Source of the DNA: Anthopleura xanthogrammica
Lineage: Eukaryota; Cnidaria; Anthozoa; Actiniaria; Actiniidae
Direction: 5' to 3'
Length of the DNA: 64,000 nt
NCBI GenBank assembly: GCA_964019055.1
Contig: OZ025216.1
Location: forward strand, 11,177,914 to 11,241,913
How positions within the stretch are numbered: the first letter of the stretch is position 1; every line of letters starts with the position of its first letter. Of this stretch, positions 1-15,500 are shown piece by piece. The notes beneath the pieces are model-generated. The model made no database searches. It was not told the origin of the DNA and worked only from the letters and a program-made list of their open reading frames with translations. The position numbers and the translations under genes were made by a program.

Positions 1-275
1 ATCCTTACAATTTTCATCATTCATTACCACCATTACAATCCTCATCAGCATCATCCTTGCAAATTTTATTATCATCATTGCCACCACCAACTTACCATCA
101 CGGCATTAACCATGATCATGTTATCAAACTTTAATACTATCAAAACTTACCAAACTAAGCTTCTTTGAAGTAATTATTATTCTCCTTTCAAAAAACATGC
201 TGTAAGAAACACAATCAAATCAAAATTTAATAACTCTTTTTCATATTTTATTAGTATAAAACTGATATATCTTAC

Positions 276-3200
276 CTAACAAATAACTGGATCATATACA
301 TTGGGTCAATGTGAGCATAGTAATCTGTTAAATTATGCTGAAAAAAAACAAAACAAGGCATAATGTCAAAGTATTGATCAAATCAATAGGTCTCTGAGGG
401 GGGAGCGGGAATTTAATGGTACCCACCACCTAAATCAATGAAATACTCCAGTTTCAATAGAGTTCTCTATTGCTCAGTGTTAGCCTTGATAGCATGTAAT
501 ATATTCTTTAGTATTAGTAACGGCCCATGGCAATGAGGTGAGGAATGTGTACAAGTAAACAATACAATTGTTTTAGAATTCCACAGGTTTTGCTCTCCGT
601 GCTGAATAATTTACGCACAATAGAGGTTAAGACTGAGCAATATAGAACTTGAAACTGGAGTATTGGGTCTCTATTTATTCAAACTTGCCCCTAAGAACAG
701 TCTAGTTGAACACTTCATTATTATTACTCATCATCATCATTAGTGCTAGAAGCTTTCTCAATCATGAATGGGACAGATCCTACTCCCCTGAAGCAAATGA
801 TGAATAGTGTTTGACCATTAAAGGTGGAATACCTACATTTTCTGGTATGGATGGTAACTTTGTAGTATCTGGTGTCTTAAAACTATATTCCTATAACAGA
901 AAGATGACACAATAACTTAGTATAAAATTCACTAGACCCAGGCCATTTGGTTATTTGGTCCACAGGGTTCCCACATAGCTTTTATTTCTTGACCAATTAA
1001 TGTTGTAAGTGTGGTGTAAGCAGATTGCATGTGACAGTTGTAAGCAAAAGTTGCATCATGTAAATCGGCCTTAACAGTATCCCAAATAGTGTAACAACAG
1101 TGCAAGGTTTGATTGTACTGTGTTTTCCTGATCTGGTATCATACCTTGTCACAACCTTGTGGGTTTACTTTAAATGTGACTCCAGGAGCTGGGGGAGCTC
1201 TTTTTAACAGGGCATCTAATAATGGTACGACCAAGTCTTTTTCCTAATAAGTACAAACCAAATTATATATCAGTATATAGACCTACGTGTTGGCTTACTC
1301 GTTGCTATGTACATTTCCACTCAATTCAAAACCTCTGGGAATAAGGACTTTTGTTCCAAAAAATTATCAAGTGATATCGAAATACAAAACACATAGAATC
1401 TTATTCCCAGAGGTTTTGAATTGAGTGGAAATGTACATAGCAACGAGTAAGCCGACGCATAGGTCTATTATAATAAACAAAATCCCTTCATAGCATGATA
1501 TTTAGAACCAAGGGTTGCGTAGAAGGGTAAAACATTCGTGTCTGTAGTTTTACATATTCTGCGAACCCAGACATTCCAACGGCTTGTTTTGAAATGGGTA
1601 TTTCACTGCCGCCAGTCAAAAATATAAAAGGTACTGACTGATTAGTTTTGATTGATGGCAGTGAAAAAACAAATTTCACAACAAGCCGTTGGAATGTCTG
1701 GGTTCACAGAATTGGATACTCACTGCAGTGAGTATCACATGTAAGTGGAGATTATAATATATTATAATAATGATTAATAATATACCTCTGTTTTCTTTTT
1801 TAATTCAGATATGGTGTTGAGTAACACATAGAATGTCTCAAACCAAGGAAAATAACTATTGAAAGAAAGAAAAAATGGAAATTATACAAAAACATTTGAG
1901 AATAGAAATATTTAACTAAATAGAACAGAAAGAATTGAAATATTTTATCTATTAGGTAGCTTTTGGATGGATGGATGGATGGATGGATGGATGGATGGAT
2001 GGATGGATGGATGGATGGATGGATGGATGGATGGATGGATGGATGGATGGATGGATGGATGGATGGATGGATGGATGGATGGATGGATGGATGGATGGAT
2101 GGATGGATGGATGGATGGATGGATGGATGGATGGATGGATGGATGGATGGATGGATGGATGGATGGATGGATGGATGGATGGATGGATGGATGGATGGAT
2201 GGATGGATGGATGGATGGATGGATGGATGGATGGATGGATGGATGGATGGATGGATGGATGGATGGATGGATGGATGGATGGATGGATGGATGGATGGAT
2301 GGATGGATGGATGGATGGATGGATGGATGGATGGATGGATGGATGGATGGATGGATGGATGGATGGATGGATGGATGGATGGATGGATGGATGGATGGAT
2401 GGATGGATGGATGAATGGATGTAAGGATGGATGGATAGATGGATGAATGCTTGATTGAATGAATGAATGTATGAATGGAAGGATGAATGATTGAACAAAA
2501 TAAACAAATTAATTAATGAACAATGTATAAAAAAAAGGAGTGAAAGAAGAAAGGAAAGAAAGAAATAATTTACTGAATGAATAAGAGAAGAAATACTAAA
2601 CCCTGCTGCCTTACCTAAAGATACAAAGACAAGTTTTTACATTTGGTGAATATCGACAAAATCCAAATCTGTATTGGCTTTGTAGATCTGTTAACACAAA
2701 TGTGTAACTTTGTACTGCATCACTGAAGGAAAAAGAAAAGAAATTCTACTTTACAATCGAATCAAACCTAAGAAAGAGAATCAGAAACTTTACTTACGAG
2801 TTAGAAATACAAGGATAACAAAAGTCTGGGATTTGTTTGAGGGCTTCCTGAAAACACAAACAAAATTGAAATCAATGAATCGAATTGAAGACAAAATTTA
2901 ACTTACAAAGATGTTGACTTTAATAGAGTGGGATGAAGGGTCTAGAAAACCTGGAGAAAAAAAATTCTCATGGCAATTAAGGGAACAACACATCTAATAA
3001 CCTCAACTGACATAATTATATAGTGTTCTGCACTAAGTTGGTTGGGATCCCTGTGTGTGTGGAGCTGAGTGTGTGAGCAGTTAGAATACTTTAGTTCCGA
3101 GTTCTCTATTGCTCAGTGTTAGCCCCAATTGTGCATAAAATATTCAGCATTGAAAACAAAACCTATGGAATCCTAAAGCAATTGTATTGTTCATTTGTAC

Positions 3201-5623
3201 ACATTCCTCACCTTATTACCATGGGTTGTTACTAATATTAAAGAATAAATAAATGATATTGAGGCTAACACTGCAAATAGGGAACTTGAAACTGGAGTAT
3301 TTTGTTAACCCCTATTTTCATTGCTATGGACTGATAGAGACAACAGTTGCGACAGGGAAATCAGGCAATACACTGCTGTCAATCAGAGTATGTAAAGGTA
3401 GTGAACAAATAATAATCCTAAAAAAATATACACTCACCTTATCATTAAAATCTGGTGGATAGATGAATTTAATTGTTGCTTCTGTTGATGTAAATAAGCA
3501 TTATCATGAACATGGAGTATTATTTGTTTTATATCATTGTATATATATATATATTTTTTTTTTGTTGAGAATTTGCCCACAGGCTGGTACTGTACAATAG
3601 GACAAGGGGTCCCCTTCGAGGTACATTGCACCAATTCCCAACCCCTTAAAAAATCCCCATCCTTATCATACAATTATCCGATTAAGAAATCAACTTCTAA
3701 ATTCAAATTGGAATGCAGTGGAGGAAGAGAATTCTCATTTATTTATTATTTTTACTTATAAATCATTAGTAAAGGCCAGACACTGAGGGTGGTCACTGCC
3801 AGGGTTTCTTTACATCCTCAGTGGTTCTTTTACGTTCTTTTGGTGTTCAACCAACTGATCCAACTGGGTGGCAGTAAAATTAAACTTTTCATAAAAATAT
3901 ATTGACATCATCAATTTGCCATTTTTAAAATTCATTTATTTTTATTTATTTATTACGCTTTTAACAGAGTTGTGGATTGTCTAACAGGTGGAATTACACC
4001 TATAGCCTAGACATCCATATAAAACATAAAATAAACAAAAAAGTTACAAAGTAAATTACTGCATTACGGCCTACATTTAGAGCAGCGGCAACTAGTAACC
4101 CAAGAACAGGTGTCACTCGTTGCAAAAGAAGTTAGAAAGAAATTATAATAATAAATTAAGAGCTGCTCATTGAAAGACTTAAGCTTGGTACATTGTCTGA
4201 GCTCAATAGGTAGATTGTTCCAGAGAGGTATTACTCGATTAAAAAAAGATGTAGCGAAGGTCTCAGTCTTATAATGGGATGAATTATATAGGGGTCCCTT
4301 TGTTGCCCTTCTTGTACGTCTAGTCGGTATATATACAGAAATAAATTTAGACAAATCTAGATCGTAGAGTCAAAGGTAGTTTAGTAACAAACTTAGGCGT
4401 ATAGAATCATGGATATAGAATCTTTCATTTGGGGGATAAATCTCCCACCCACCTCCACCCCCTCCACTATCAAAATCATTTTCCAATTATCTAACTAATA
4501 CACAAGCTCTCAAAGTGAATAAATGAATTCATATATATTCACCAATGAAACTGATTGCTTATAAGTATCCTATGCTAGAGAATTCGCAACATTTCCAAGA
4601 GGAATAGATGTCACTTATAATTTTTAATTAAATTTTATTTCAAAAATCTCAGACAAGATTATTAGTTTTATTTTTAGGACTGTCAGCCAAAATCTAAATT
4701 AAATTTCAAAAAGACTATATATTACACAAAATGAAATTAATAATGAATAACTATCTGTAAAAAAAATAATTGAATTTACAAACCACAAGTAAAATAAAGT
4801 TTAGGAGTGAAAATTGATTGAAAAGATAATATTTTTAAAGACTGTTGGAAGCCACTTTTAATTTAGCCAAATGAAGAAGAATTATGCTTGTCTCAACACA
4901 TCTAAACCAGAAGCGTTTAATTTATCATGTTGAAACAATTGCATTCTGTATATTTTGAGAATTAAGGTTTTATTCCTGATCTTATCAGATGATGGTTTAG
5001 AAGGAATGAAAATATTTTAAATGTTTTAAATATTGATAAATAAAGAATGTGACTGACATACGAAAAGCAAAAATATGTCAATGTTTTGGACATTCGATAA
5101 ACAAACACAACATTGCGGAATCAAATACAAACATCTAATATTTCACAATTATTCATTCAAATGAGCTAAAAAGCTTACTTAGGACGAGAAAAAACTACTT
5201 GTGCTTTAAAAAAATATTAAATTATTGGACAAAAAATTATAAGATTTGCCATTTCATGCTGAAGATCAAGTGCCAAGAGTTTCACACTTTTTAAAAAAAA
5301 GCTCATAAATTATGACTATTTTCCTGCAAAGAAAAATAGCTATAACATTTCTAAATGAATTCATGAGTTGTAGAGACTTCTAATTTCATTGATATGAGAT
5401 GAAAATAAATAATAAAGAAGGAGAATAGCTGTTTTTTGAGACATAATAATTTGGTTCCTTGTCGTACAAACCTTTCTTATTCTCAACTTCAGGCGCAGTA
5501 ATCTCCAAACAACACTCAAATAGTTTCTCAGGATCAACCCTAGAAGGAATTTAAAAGCATCAGAATATGCTCACATAAATTACGTTAGCAATTCAAGGAG
5601 AAATACCTTAGTCGGGAGCCCAT
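276..5623 (-). CDS. DENND1: DENND1/connecdenn-type DENN-domain protein (N-terminal half, partial)
   Basis: DENN-domain guanine nucleotide exchange factor; vertebrate DENND1 proteins activate Rab35 on endosomes and clathrin-coated vesicles. Nine exons on the minus strand join in frame (190 residues): 5607-5623, 5472-5539, 2907-2950, 2798-2847, 2615-2722, 1786-1855, 1145-1243, 837-890, 276-337, each flanked by AG/GT. The protein starts [19 protein letters not shown], then has [39 protein letters not shown] and LPSIPENHNLTDYY. These follow the uDENN and early cDENN blocks of DENND1A-C in order. The next expected block (RRILII-like) is not within bases 1-275, so the gene continues off the left edge. 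The last two nucleotides of exon 9 are the first two of a split codon. A GATGGCGGAC (YY1-like) motif lies just upstream of the ATG, and the ATG inside it opens a three-codon uORF. The 2.5-kb intron 2951-5471 holds a LINE fragment, a SINE tail near 3686-3728 and a MITE; 4360-5470 is otherwise featureless AT-rich DNA. Paralogue A/B/C cannot be assigned. Confidence 0.9.
442..664. mobile_element. MITE-like palindrome, family A, copy 1
   Basis: The ends are inverted copies: AATACTCCAGTTTCAA at the left and TTGAAACTGGAGTATT at the right. The interior (CTCTATTGCTCAGTGTTAGC, TGTACACATTCCTCACC-like) matches the copy at 3085-3302. It lies in a DENND1 intron and encodes nothing. Confidence 0.75.
1276..1468. 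mobile_element. Long near-perfect inverted repeat (MITE-like)
   Basis: About 70-bp arms containing TAGACCTACG, GCTATGTACATTTCCAC and AACCTCTGGGAATAAG reappear as the reverse complement at the right end, around a spacer of about 55 bp. The arms differ at only a few positions, which suggests a recent insertion. It lies in the DENND1 intron between exons 6 and 7. Confidence 0.75.
1558..1710. mobile_element. MITE-like palindrome, family C, copy 1
   Basis: The arms (GAACCCAGACATTCCAACGG and its reverse complement) flank a core with TGCCGCCAGTCAAAAATATA, GGTACTGACTGATTAG and GGCAGTGAAAAA. The same core recurs at 10322-10500 and 50724-50904, so this is a dispersed family. Confidence 0.75.
1965..2413. 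repeat. (GGAT)n microsatellite, about 112 uninterrupted units
   Basis: A pure GGAT tetranucleotide tract of about 449 bp followed by decayed GGAT/GAAT units to about 2480. It lies in the DENND1 intron between exons 5 and 6. The long Met-Asp-Gly-Trp and Ser-Ile-His-Pro reading frames across it are artefacts of the repeat. Confidence 0.97.
3085..3302. mobile_element. MITE-like palindrome, family A, copy 2
   Basis: It shares the terminal AACTTGAAACTGGAGTATT and the internal CTCTATTGCTCAGTGTTAGC with the copy at 442-664. It lies in the large second intron of the DENND1 gene. Confidence 0.7.
4064..4354 (-). pseudogene. LINE (non-LTR retrotransposon) ORF2 3'-end fragment
   Basis: The minus-strand frame contains [17 protein letters not shown] followed by a leucine-rich helix and then a Cys-rich tail ([13 protein letters not shown]). 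This is the usual C-terminal end of non-LTR reverse-transcriptase polyproteins (xxxWNxLPxxIR... then a terminal Cys motif). The catalytic reverse-transcriptase blocks are absent, so this is a dead 5'-truncated copy. It lies in a DENND1 intron. The clade cannot be assigned from this tail alone. Confidence 0.7.
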
Positions 5624-6295
5624 TTCGGGTAGAAAATTGCGTTCAAACTTTGATCTTCTTGAAAACCTCAGCTTCCTAGTCCGCCATGATGAATTCTGGA
5701 AATGACATTATACGCATGCGCCAATTCGGCCCTGGGCAGAAAATGGGCGTGGCCCGGAAGAGGACTCACGGGGGAAGAGAGTGAACGGAAATGATCTTCC
5801 CTTGAAGAATTTACAAAAAAATGTATCAGTATATAAGGCTAAAGGAAGAAAACTATTAGCGGAAAACAATAGTGTATCAATGTTAAGTTTGACGTAAGTA
5901 GATGATTTGGGTTTGGCAGATGGCAGATATTCGAAATTTATGGATTTCAGAAGTATTTTTAACCATCCGTGCTTACTCATAGGACCCCTCCCTATTCTCT
6001 GTTTACGTCTGACGGTACTTTTGGGGAGTTTTTTGTCCCATTCAGCCTTGAATTAAGTCTTCTTACCAATGTACTTGACAGGATGTCTGCGGTGTTGTAA
6101 ATATCGAGATAATAGTCTTTTCTAACACGTTCTAAGCTGTGGTTTAGTACAAGTTTTAAGGCTTAAAAGGCGAACCGTTACAGAAATACTAATCATGTCG
6201 CTATTGGTTCTTGTCAATCCACCTACACAGCAATTTGACTCGAATTGTTATAGTCTTGATACGCTTTGATATTTTTCATGTTAGAATTCATTGTA
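5624..6295. other. Intergenic region, 5' side of DENND1
   Basis: It holds the DENND1 5' untranslated region and promoter. The GATGGCGGAC motif lies near 5684. A 90-codon minus-strand ORF at 5708-5980 has no recognisable similarity and I do not call it a gene. From 6000 to 6295 I see nothing beyond the 5' flank of the tRNA. Confidence 0.5.
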
Positions 6296-6367
6296 TCCCA
6301 TATGGTCTAGCGGTTAGGATTCCTGGCTTTCACCCAGGCGGCCCGGGTTCGACTCCCGGTGTGGGAA
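6296..6367 (+). tRNA. tRNA-Glu: tRNA-Glu (anticodon TTC)
   Basis: A 72-nt cloverleaf. The 7-bp acceptor stem pairs TCCCATA with TGTGGGA and the discriminator base is A. The A box is TGGTCTAGCGG and the B box GGTTCGACTCC. The anticodon stem is CCTGG/CCAGG with loop CTTTCAC, giving anticodon TTC at 6329-6331. It has no intron. A TTTTT Pol III terminator follows within ten bases. All invariant positions look intact, so it is probably functional. Confidence 0.98.
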
Positions 6368-7568
6368 CATTTGTTTTTGCCTTTTTCATTCTTTTTTTTC
6401 TCCTTTTTTCCCTTCCTCAATTTGCATTGATTCAAACTTTATCTCACTCATATATTCTTCCTTTTAAGAATTAATTTGATAAACAAGCCAACTAGCCTTA
6501 CGTACGTACCTTTACGGGTTAGTATTTGACGTTCATTTGTAACAATTTTTAGCCAATTTTTTCATTTATCGTACAGAACACCATAGGTACATATTTTTAG
6601 AACGCGGCTAACCCATCAGACCTGAAGGTCAGAGAAATAGAAGACGTCTCATTTTCGCACGATTACAGTCCTTACAGTAGGTTTCCGCCTAAGTGCTGTT
6701 AGCATGTTTCAACGAATTACATGAATTTTTGCTTCCGCCAATCAAAACTTGGATGAAAGGAACATGGAATAAGAAAACGTGCCACTTTTAGAGTTGAACA
6801 TTTTCGTCTTGTAAGAATTTGTTCCTATTTAAGCAATATTCAGGGTTAACAAAATTACGGCAGAGCAAGGCTTCAGCGAAAAATAATTTTATAGGACAAA
6901 GATACTTGCAAGCCTTCTAAATATGAACAGTACAACCCAAAATGTTGAAACTCGAATGATTAATTTAACCGTTTTTTAAACTTGTTCAATCCCATGTGCG
7001 CTTCCCTGTCCCTTGGTTTCAAAATTCAAGATCCTCTAACTCTCTCAAACCATGGCCCACCCCCTACTACAAGTTCTCATGCAAGCCTATGAACAAGTCT
7101 CTCCAAGTTTTGGTATAAGTGTTTCTTAAAAATTAAATTGAATTATAAATATAAACAAAAAATAGTAGTTCTGAAAACGATTATTTTTTGTTTCAAAACA
7201 GTTTATTTCTTAATTACATCATGAAAAGTTAAATAAATATTATAGTGATATCGCACAATCACATGATTGACAGCATTCATGTTGGATGGTTGGAACATTA
7301 CAAGAATCCAATTCACCAGAGAGGAGATTCTCCCTGCTAAAAAGAGCCTATATACCCTTTGTTTTTAAAGACGGGAGAAAGAAAGGAGAGACTCTGCACG
7401 CAGGGAAAAAGACATTGGCTGCCGGCATGTGACCATGCAAAACATGGTGAAACTATATATGACTGGAACAATACAATCATTTTGCATGAGAAATAATTCA
7501 ATTTCCCAGAGTAATGGGATTCCATCGTTCTGCCATCTAACATGGCTCCTGCACGCAATTATGCAAAC

Positions 7569-7733
7569 CAGGGCTCGAAATAGGAAACAATCATAGCCTG
7601 CCAGTCCAGTAAATTTTGTCTGCCTTTTTATTATTTTTACTTTTGATTTGGCAGTTCGATGTTACTTTTGCCTGCCAAACCTTAAGTTTTGCCTGGCTTT
7701 TGGCCATTGGCAGGCCGCTATTTCGAGCCCTGC
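7569..7733. mobile_element. MITE-like palindrome with CAGGGCTCGAAATA ends
   Basis: The left end CAGGGCTCGAAATA is matched by TATTTCGAGCCCTG at the right end. The interior is Cys/Gly-codon-like GCCTGCCA repeats without an open frame. The ends are shared with the element at 8669-8861 (CAGGGCTTGAAATA), so both belong to one family. Confidence 0.75.
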
Positions 7734-8351
7734 AAACGTCTATGAAGTTACAAATTATACGATAAAAATGTGGATAAATTATTTAAATTTTTGTACATAT
7801 CCAAAAACAATAAAAAAAAGCTAAAGAGGTCAACTCCACAATCAAATATACCATGGCTTTTGTTCCAGTTTTTTTTGCGCTTTCTTTACTTCCTCTGTGC
7901 TGTATTAATGAACGGAGCATGGGAAAAGTTGTTGTATTTTTCAATTGTTTTCTTACACTTCTTTACAACTTAGGCTGTGTTCACACAGATGGTGCCAGCA
8001 CTGTGCTCCATTCATTAACATAGCACAGTTCTCAACCAATCAGAGCACATATAGCAAGGTAACTAACTATACAATAAAAGATAGTGACAATAATGTCAGA
8101 AGATATATAAAATTATGTAATCGTGAAAATATAACCTAAGTTTATGATTAAGAATATAGTATAAATAATCTTTACAAGAAATCTCCTTTATGACCAGTTT
8201 TTCGAAAAAACTAGCTGATTCCTTTCATTAATTATTTTGTCTCAAAAACAATTCTAACTTAGTGTACTTGTAAAAACACTGCATTCTGGATTGGGTACAC
8301 AGTTATAGGTATGTGATAATGTTGGTTTGCGTATGATGATGGAATATGAAA

Positions 8352-8466
8352 TGTATATGTGATTGTACCATACTGAATGGACTCAGAAAAAATTCTGAGC
8401 CCCATCTGGCCAGTTTTTTTTTCTGAGTCCATTCAGTATGGTACGATCACTTATACATTTCACAGT
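8352..8466. repeat. Hairpin-forming inverted repeat
   Basis: GTACCATACTGAATGGACTC and its reverse complement flank a short loop. Outer arms with GAAATGTATATGTGATTG / CGATCACTTATACATTTC extend the palindrome. Confidence 0.7.
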
Positions 8467-8668
8467 TATAGGTATATTAGAGATGGCCTACTGCCTCATT
8501 TCAGCTGCAATTTTGATAAAATTCCCAGGTTTCAGATATTTCTCAAACTAGCCACTGCTAACAGTTGTTATAAATTAGTCACTGCAATGTTCAATATTAC
8601 ACAATCTCAGTAGTTGTGAGTAGCCTGAGAAAACAGACGTCCTTTGAGGGAAAGGACGTCTGTTTTCC

Positions 8669-8861
8669 CAGGGCTTGAAATAATGGCCAGTTATGATGTC
8701 ATGATGACCGGCCAAATTAGTTTTAGCTTGGTCATACCTCATTTCTTGCTCAAAGTTACTGGTCAAAATGTCTGGCCAGGCAAAGATTTGACCAGATAAG
8801 TTCCAATTCTGGCAATACATTGTCTGTTGACTGGCTGTCATTGTCATTATTTCAAGCCCTG
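8669..8861. mobile_element. MITE-like palindrome, CAGGGCTTGAAATA family, next to a second hairpin
   Basis: The ends are CAGGGCTTGAAATAATG and CATTATTTCAAGCCCTG. The inner part repeats GGCCAG/CTGGCC and CTGGTCAAA motifs in both directions. Directly upstream, 8618-8668 is another hairpin with GAAAACAGACGTCC and its complement. A truncated relative lies at about 27745-27820. Confidence 0.75.
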
Positions 8862-8949
8862 CAGACAGGACTTACTCATATGAAACGTTAAAAATATTCT
8901 ATGACAGAGGGCCGGAGATATGTATAGCTTTAATAGATTATATTAATTA

Positions 8950-12179
<3,230 letters not shown>

Positions 12180-12564
12180 TTATGCTCCTAGTTAAAGCAT
12201 AATATCTTTAAAATTGATAATAAAACATGGCTAAAACTTCAATATTCTGGTTCTATTTCCGTAGTAAATTTTTAAAATGGAAAGCCGTTGCTTGTTGGAT
12301 CTGGTAAAAGCGCCTAAATAACGCGTGATTTGATTGGTTAAGATATTTCCATTTTTAAGAGTAGCCAATCAGAAGTCACGAAATAATTTGATTTTGGCGC
12401 CTTTGGTCCGCTGCTTAATAAAGTTTGAGGGCTCAGTGTTTTGGGAAGAACATCGTTTGCTAGCCTGAACCAACCTAGTAGAATATCTAAGCTGTTTATA
12501 GAAAATGTGGATGACTTTTTAACAGTTTCTTTACTGGTTTTGGTAGAGTATTGACTAGAGAACC
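12180..12564. promoter_or_regulatory. Bidirectional CENP-A / SLC25 promoter with CCAAT and E2F-like palindrome
   Basis: The two start codons are 385 bp apart and point away from each other. Bases 12307-12405 form an imperfect palindrome: AAAGCGCC ... GTGATTTGATTGGTTA on the left and TAGCCAATCAGAAGTCAC ... TTTTGGCGCCTTT on the right. It therefore carries inverted CCAAT boxes (12333-12337 and 12365-12369) and an E2F-like TTTTGGCGCC (12392-12401, with GCGCC in the other arm). CCAAT plus E2F sites are common in cell-cycle gene promoters. Actual use here is inferred. Confidence 0.6.
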
Positions 12565-15500
12565 ATGACGCATAACGAGAAGAGAATCGGATGGTTTCAA
12601 GAGGGAATGATCGGGCTTGGAGGTAAGATTACTACATCAATGAAAATACAAAATAACCTTGTTAGAACGTGGAAAAAAAATCTGTCTCTGTGGCTCAGCT
12701 ATTCATAAGATTCGACACCCAAGTATTTTGGAATTTTTATTAAAATTTCCGAGAATATTATGAAGCTACTATGTGGTAGATATCTGCGCTTTCACTTTTG
12801 CTATTAAAGGATTTGTTTATGATTTTTTTACTGTATTAACATGACGTCATCTAACACTGTTTGTAAATATTCACCATCTATAATCCATAAGGGAGCATTC
12901 ATTTTTTAGGAGGGGGGGGGGGGGGGGTGGCGGAGGAATTAGAGGAATCAAACAGAAAAAAAATGCTAGCCCCCATGGTAAGGAATCGAATATTTCGATA
13001 AACCCCCCCCCCCACTTCCAAATATAAAAATTTTCTAGCCCCCCCCCCCTCCAGAAAAAAACTAAAAAATATACCTTTTTGACTTTTTCATCTTATTCAT
13101 GACCCCCCTGGTTCAACATTCAAAAAAAATGTGACCCCCCCTTTTTATCTAGTAATTTTTTAATGACCCCCCCCCCTAATTCCTCTGCCCCCCCCCCCTC
13201 CTAAAAAATGAATGCTCCCTAAGTGTAGGTTTTTTAATGTTTTTATTCCAGGATGGTATGAGAACCATTCCAATAATTTTAATAATGCAATATTTTTATG
13301 GTATCTTTTATATAGGGTTGATTATTATTATTAAATTATTATCATTATTATTATTATTTTTATTATTACTATTATTGTGATAATGATGATGATGGTGATA
13401 ATGATGAAGATGGTGATGATGGCAATGACAGTGGTGATGACAATGACAGTGGTGATGAGGGAGGTGATGATCAATGATGATGATGGCATGGTGTTGATGA
13501 TGATAATGTCTCCCTCCTTGGCCAAGTTCTCTGACTAGCCACTATCTACCCAAACCAAGTGCCTGGAGAGACCACTGAAGTAATGTGTTTCCTTCTTCCA
13601 TTTCAGTTGGTGTCCTTTATGGCACAACTAGTGTAGCAGTTGGACATCCATTTGACACAATCAAAACAAAGATGCAAGCTCAAGTTGGGTTTGAAAAGAC
13701 AAGCATGGTTAAATCATTCGTTAAAACGCTGAGAGAACAGGGAATCAGAGGTCTTTACAGGTGATACTAAGCTTATACATTGATCAATTCAACCAACAGT
13801 CAGTCCACTCATCTAATCAATCAATCCATCCACCCACTCACCCCTCAATCCGTCCACCTACTCATCTATGCACCAATCCATCTATCCATCAATCCCACCC
13901 TCTATCCATCGATTTATCCATCTACCCTTCCACTCATCCACCCATCCATTTATCCATCCATCCATCCATTTTTTTCATAAAATCAAATCAACCAACCAAC
14001 CTTTTTATTTGTTTTTAAATTCCAGAGGTTGTGTTCCACCATTATGGGGCTCAGGCATCTACAGATCTACTCAGTTTGCTGTTTTTGAAGCAGTGTAAGT
14101 ACAGAATATTTCTATAGGGAAGCATGGGTGATATATCGGTCAGAGTGCTTGCCTTGTACCAATAATGCAACCTGGGATTGAGTCCCACCAGACACAGTGT
14201 CATTTGGGAGTAAACTTGAGTTGCTTGTTGGTTCTCTCCTGTGCTTCAAGAGTTTTTTTCCAGGTTCTCCAGTTTTTCTCCCTCCACAAAAATCAACTTA
14301 TAAATTCCGCTTGAAATCTAGTGAAATAAGATCCACTCGGTGGAATCTACTGTTAATTTCCATTTATTTCATTTTATTGTTATTTATCCCATAAATTATT
14401 TATATATGACAAATATGTGATCTATTAGAGTACACAATTTGACTTGACAGCTACTTATTCTGCATAAATGTAATTTTTTTACAAAAGGTATACAATGCTG
14501 AATACAAGAAATGGAACAAGAGAAATTCCATTAACTGGAGGAATACAAGTGTAAGACTATTAATTTTATTTTATCAGTAGCTAAATCAATAGACCTCTTT
14601 GCTTTCCAGACCAAGTGTCATTCCCTAGAGTATCATTTCTTTGTTTAATGGCTGCACATGAGAGGACCCATGGACATGGATACAACTCAAACAAAGAGTC
14701 TTATTCTCAAGAGAATGGCAAGTGGTCTGAAATGGGAAAAAATTATGCCCAAGCTAAAGAGGTCTATTAGACCAAGTCAATTAATTTATTTTAGAAAATT
14801 TCCAATAGTGTTAACTCCTTAAAAATATATGTATTTTCTCTTTAACAGACGAGTTCTTGTTGCTGGGGCATTTGCATCAACAGCCAGAGCGATCATAGAA
14901 ACTCCCTTAGAATTAGCTAAGGTATAATTATCAATTGCTGGTTTTGAAAACCATTTTTTTTTTTAAAGTACTGTCTGATTTGTTTTCATGAATATTCATC
15001 GTTGTTCATGAATGTTGTACTTGATAGGTGAGAAGACAAACAGGACAGACATGGCAGTTTAAAGGTCTTTATAGAGTAAGTCAACCAATGAAATATATTT
15101 ACACCCATTTTAATGGTTACACAACCCTGATGACTAGCTAGAATAGCTGTTATTATGGATGCATGGAAATGAGATATATTCTATTGTTTTAAGAATCATA
15201 CGACTGAGGCTATTGGATGGGTCGATAGAATGCTTGTTGTCTCAATTGCATCTCATTCGCATGCATCCATTGTAGGAACCATAATAACAGCTATTTCACC
15301 ACTTTCACTTTTATTACAGCAATTTACTGGTAACACATGCTCAAATCAGTTGAGGCTGAAAGGTTCAAATTTGAATATAATCCTTTGAAAATACAGGTCT
15401 TGAATCTTCAATTTATTGCTTTCTGTGTGACCTTTAGAACAATATATAGTTGTGAATGTGCTTTAAATTGTATTGTTGGAAAAAAATTATGTTATATATA

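Larger units (their letters stand above)
6400..8949. other. Intergenic region between tRNA-Glu and CENP-A
   Basis: I find no coding gene here. From 6400 to 7560 it is AT-rich unique sequence with no recognisable feature. From 7569 onward it is largely palindromic elements (listed separately). Short ORFs in it show no family resemblance. Confidence 0.6.

Noticed and set aside
833..836. Donor GTATTC four bases further for DENND1 exon 8
   Set aside because: It puts a stop at the start of the next exon; the GTAGGT donor at 836 keeps the frame and the IPENHNLTDYY match.
1800..2507. Long frames of Ser-Ile-His-Pro and Met-Asp-Gly-Trp repeats
   Set aside because: They only translate the GGAT microsatellite.
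5708..5980. 90-codon minus-strand ORF upstream of DENND1
   Set aside because: No similarity, no splice support, and it lies in the promoter region.
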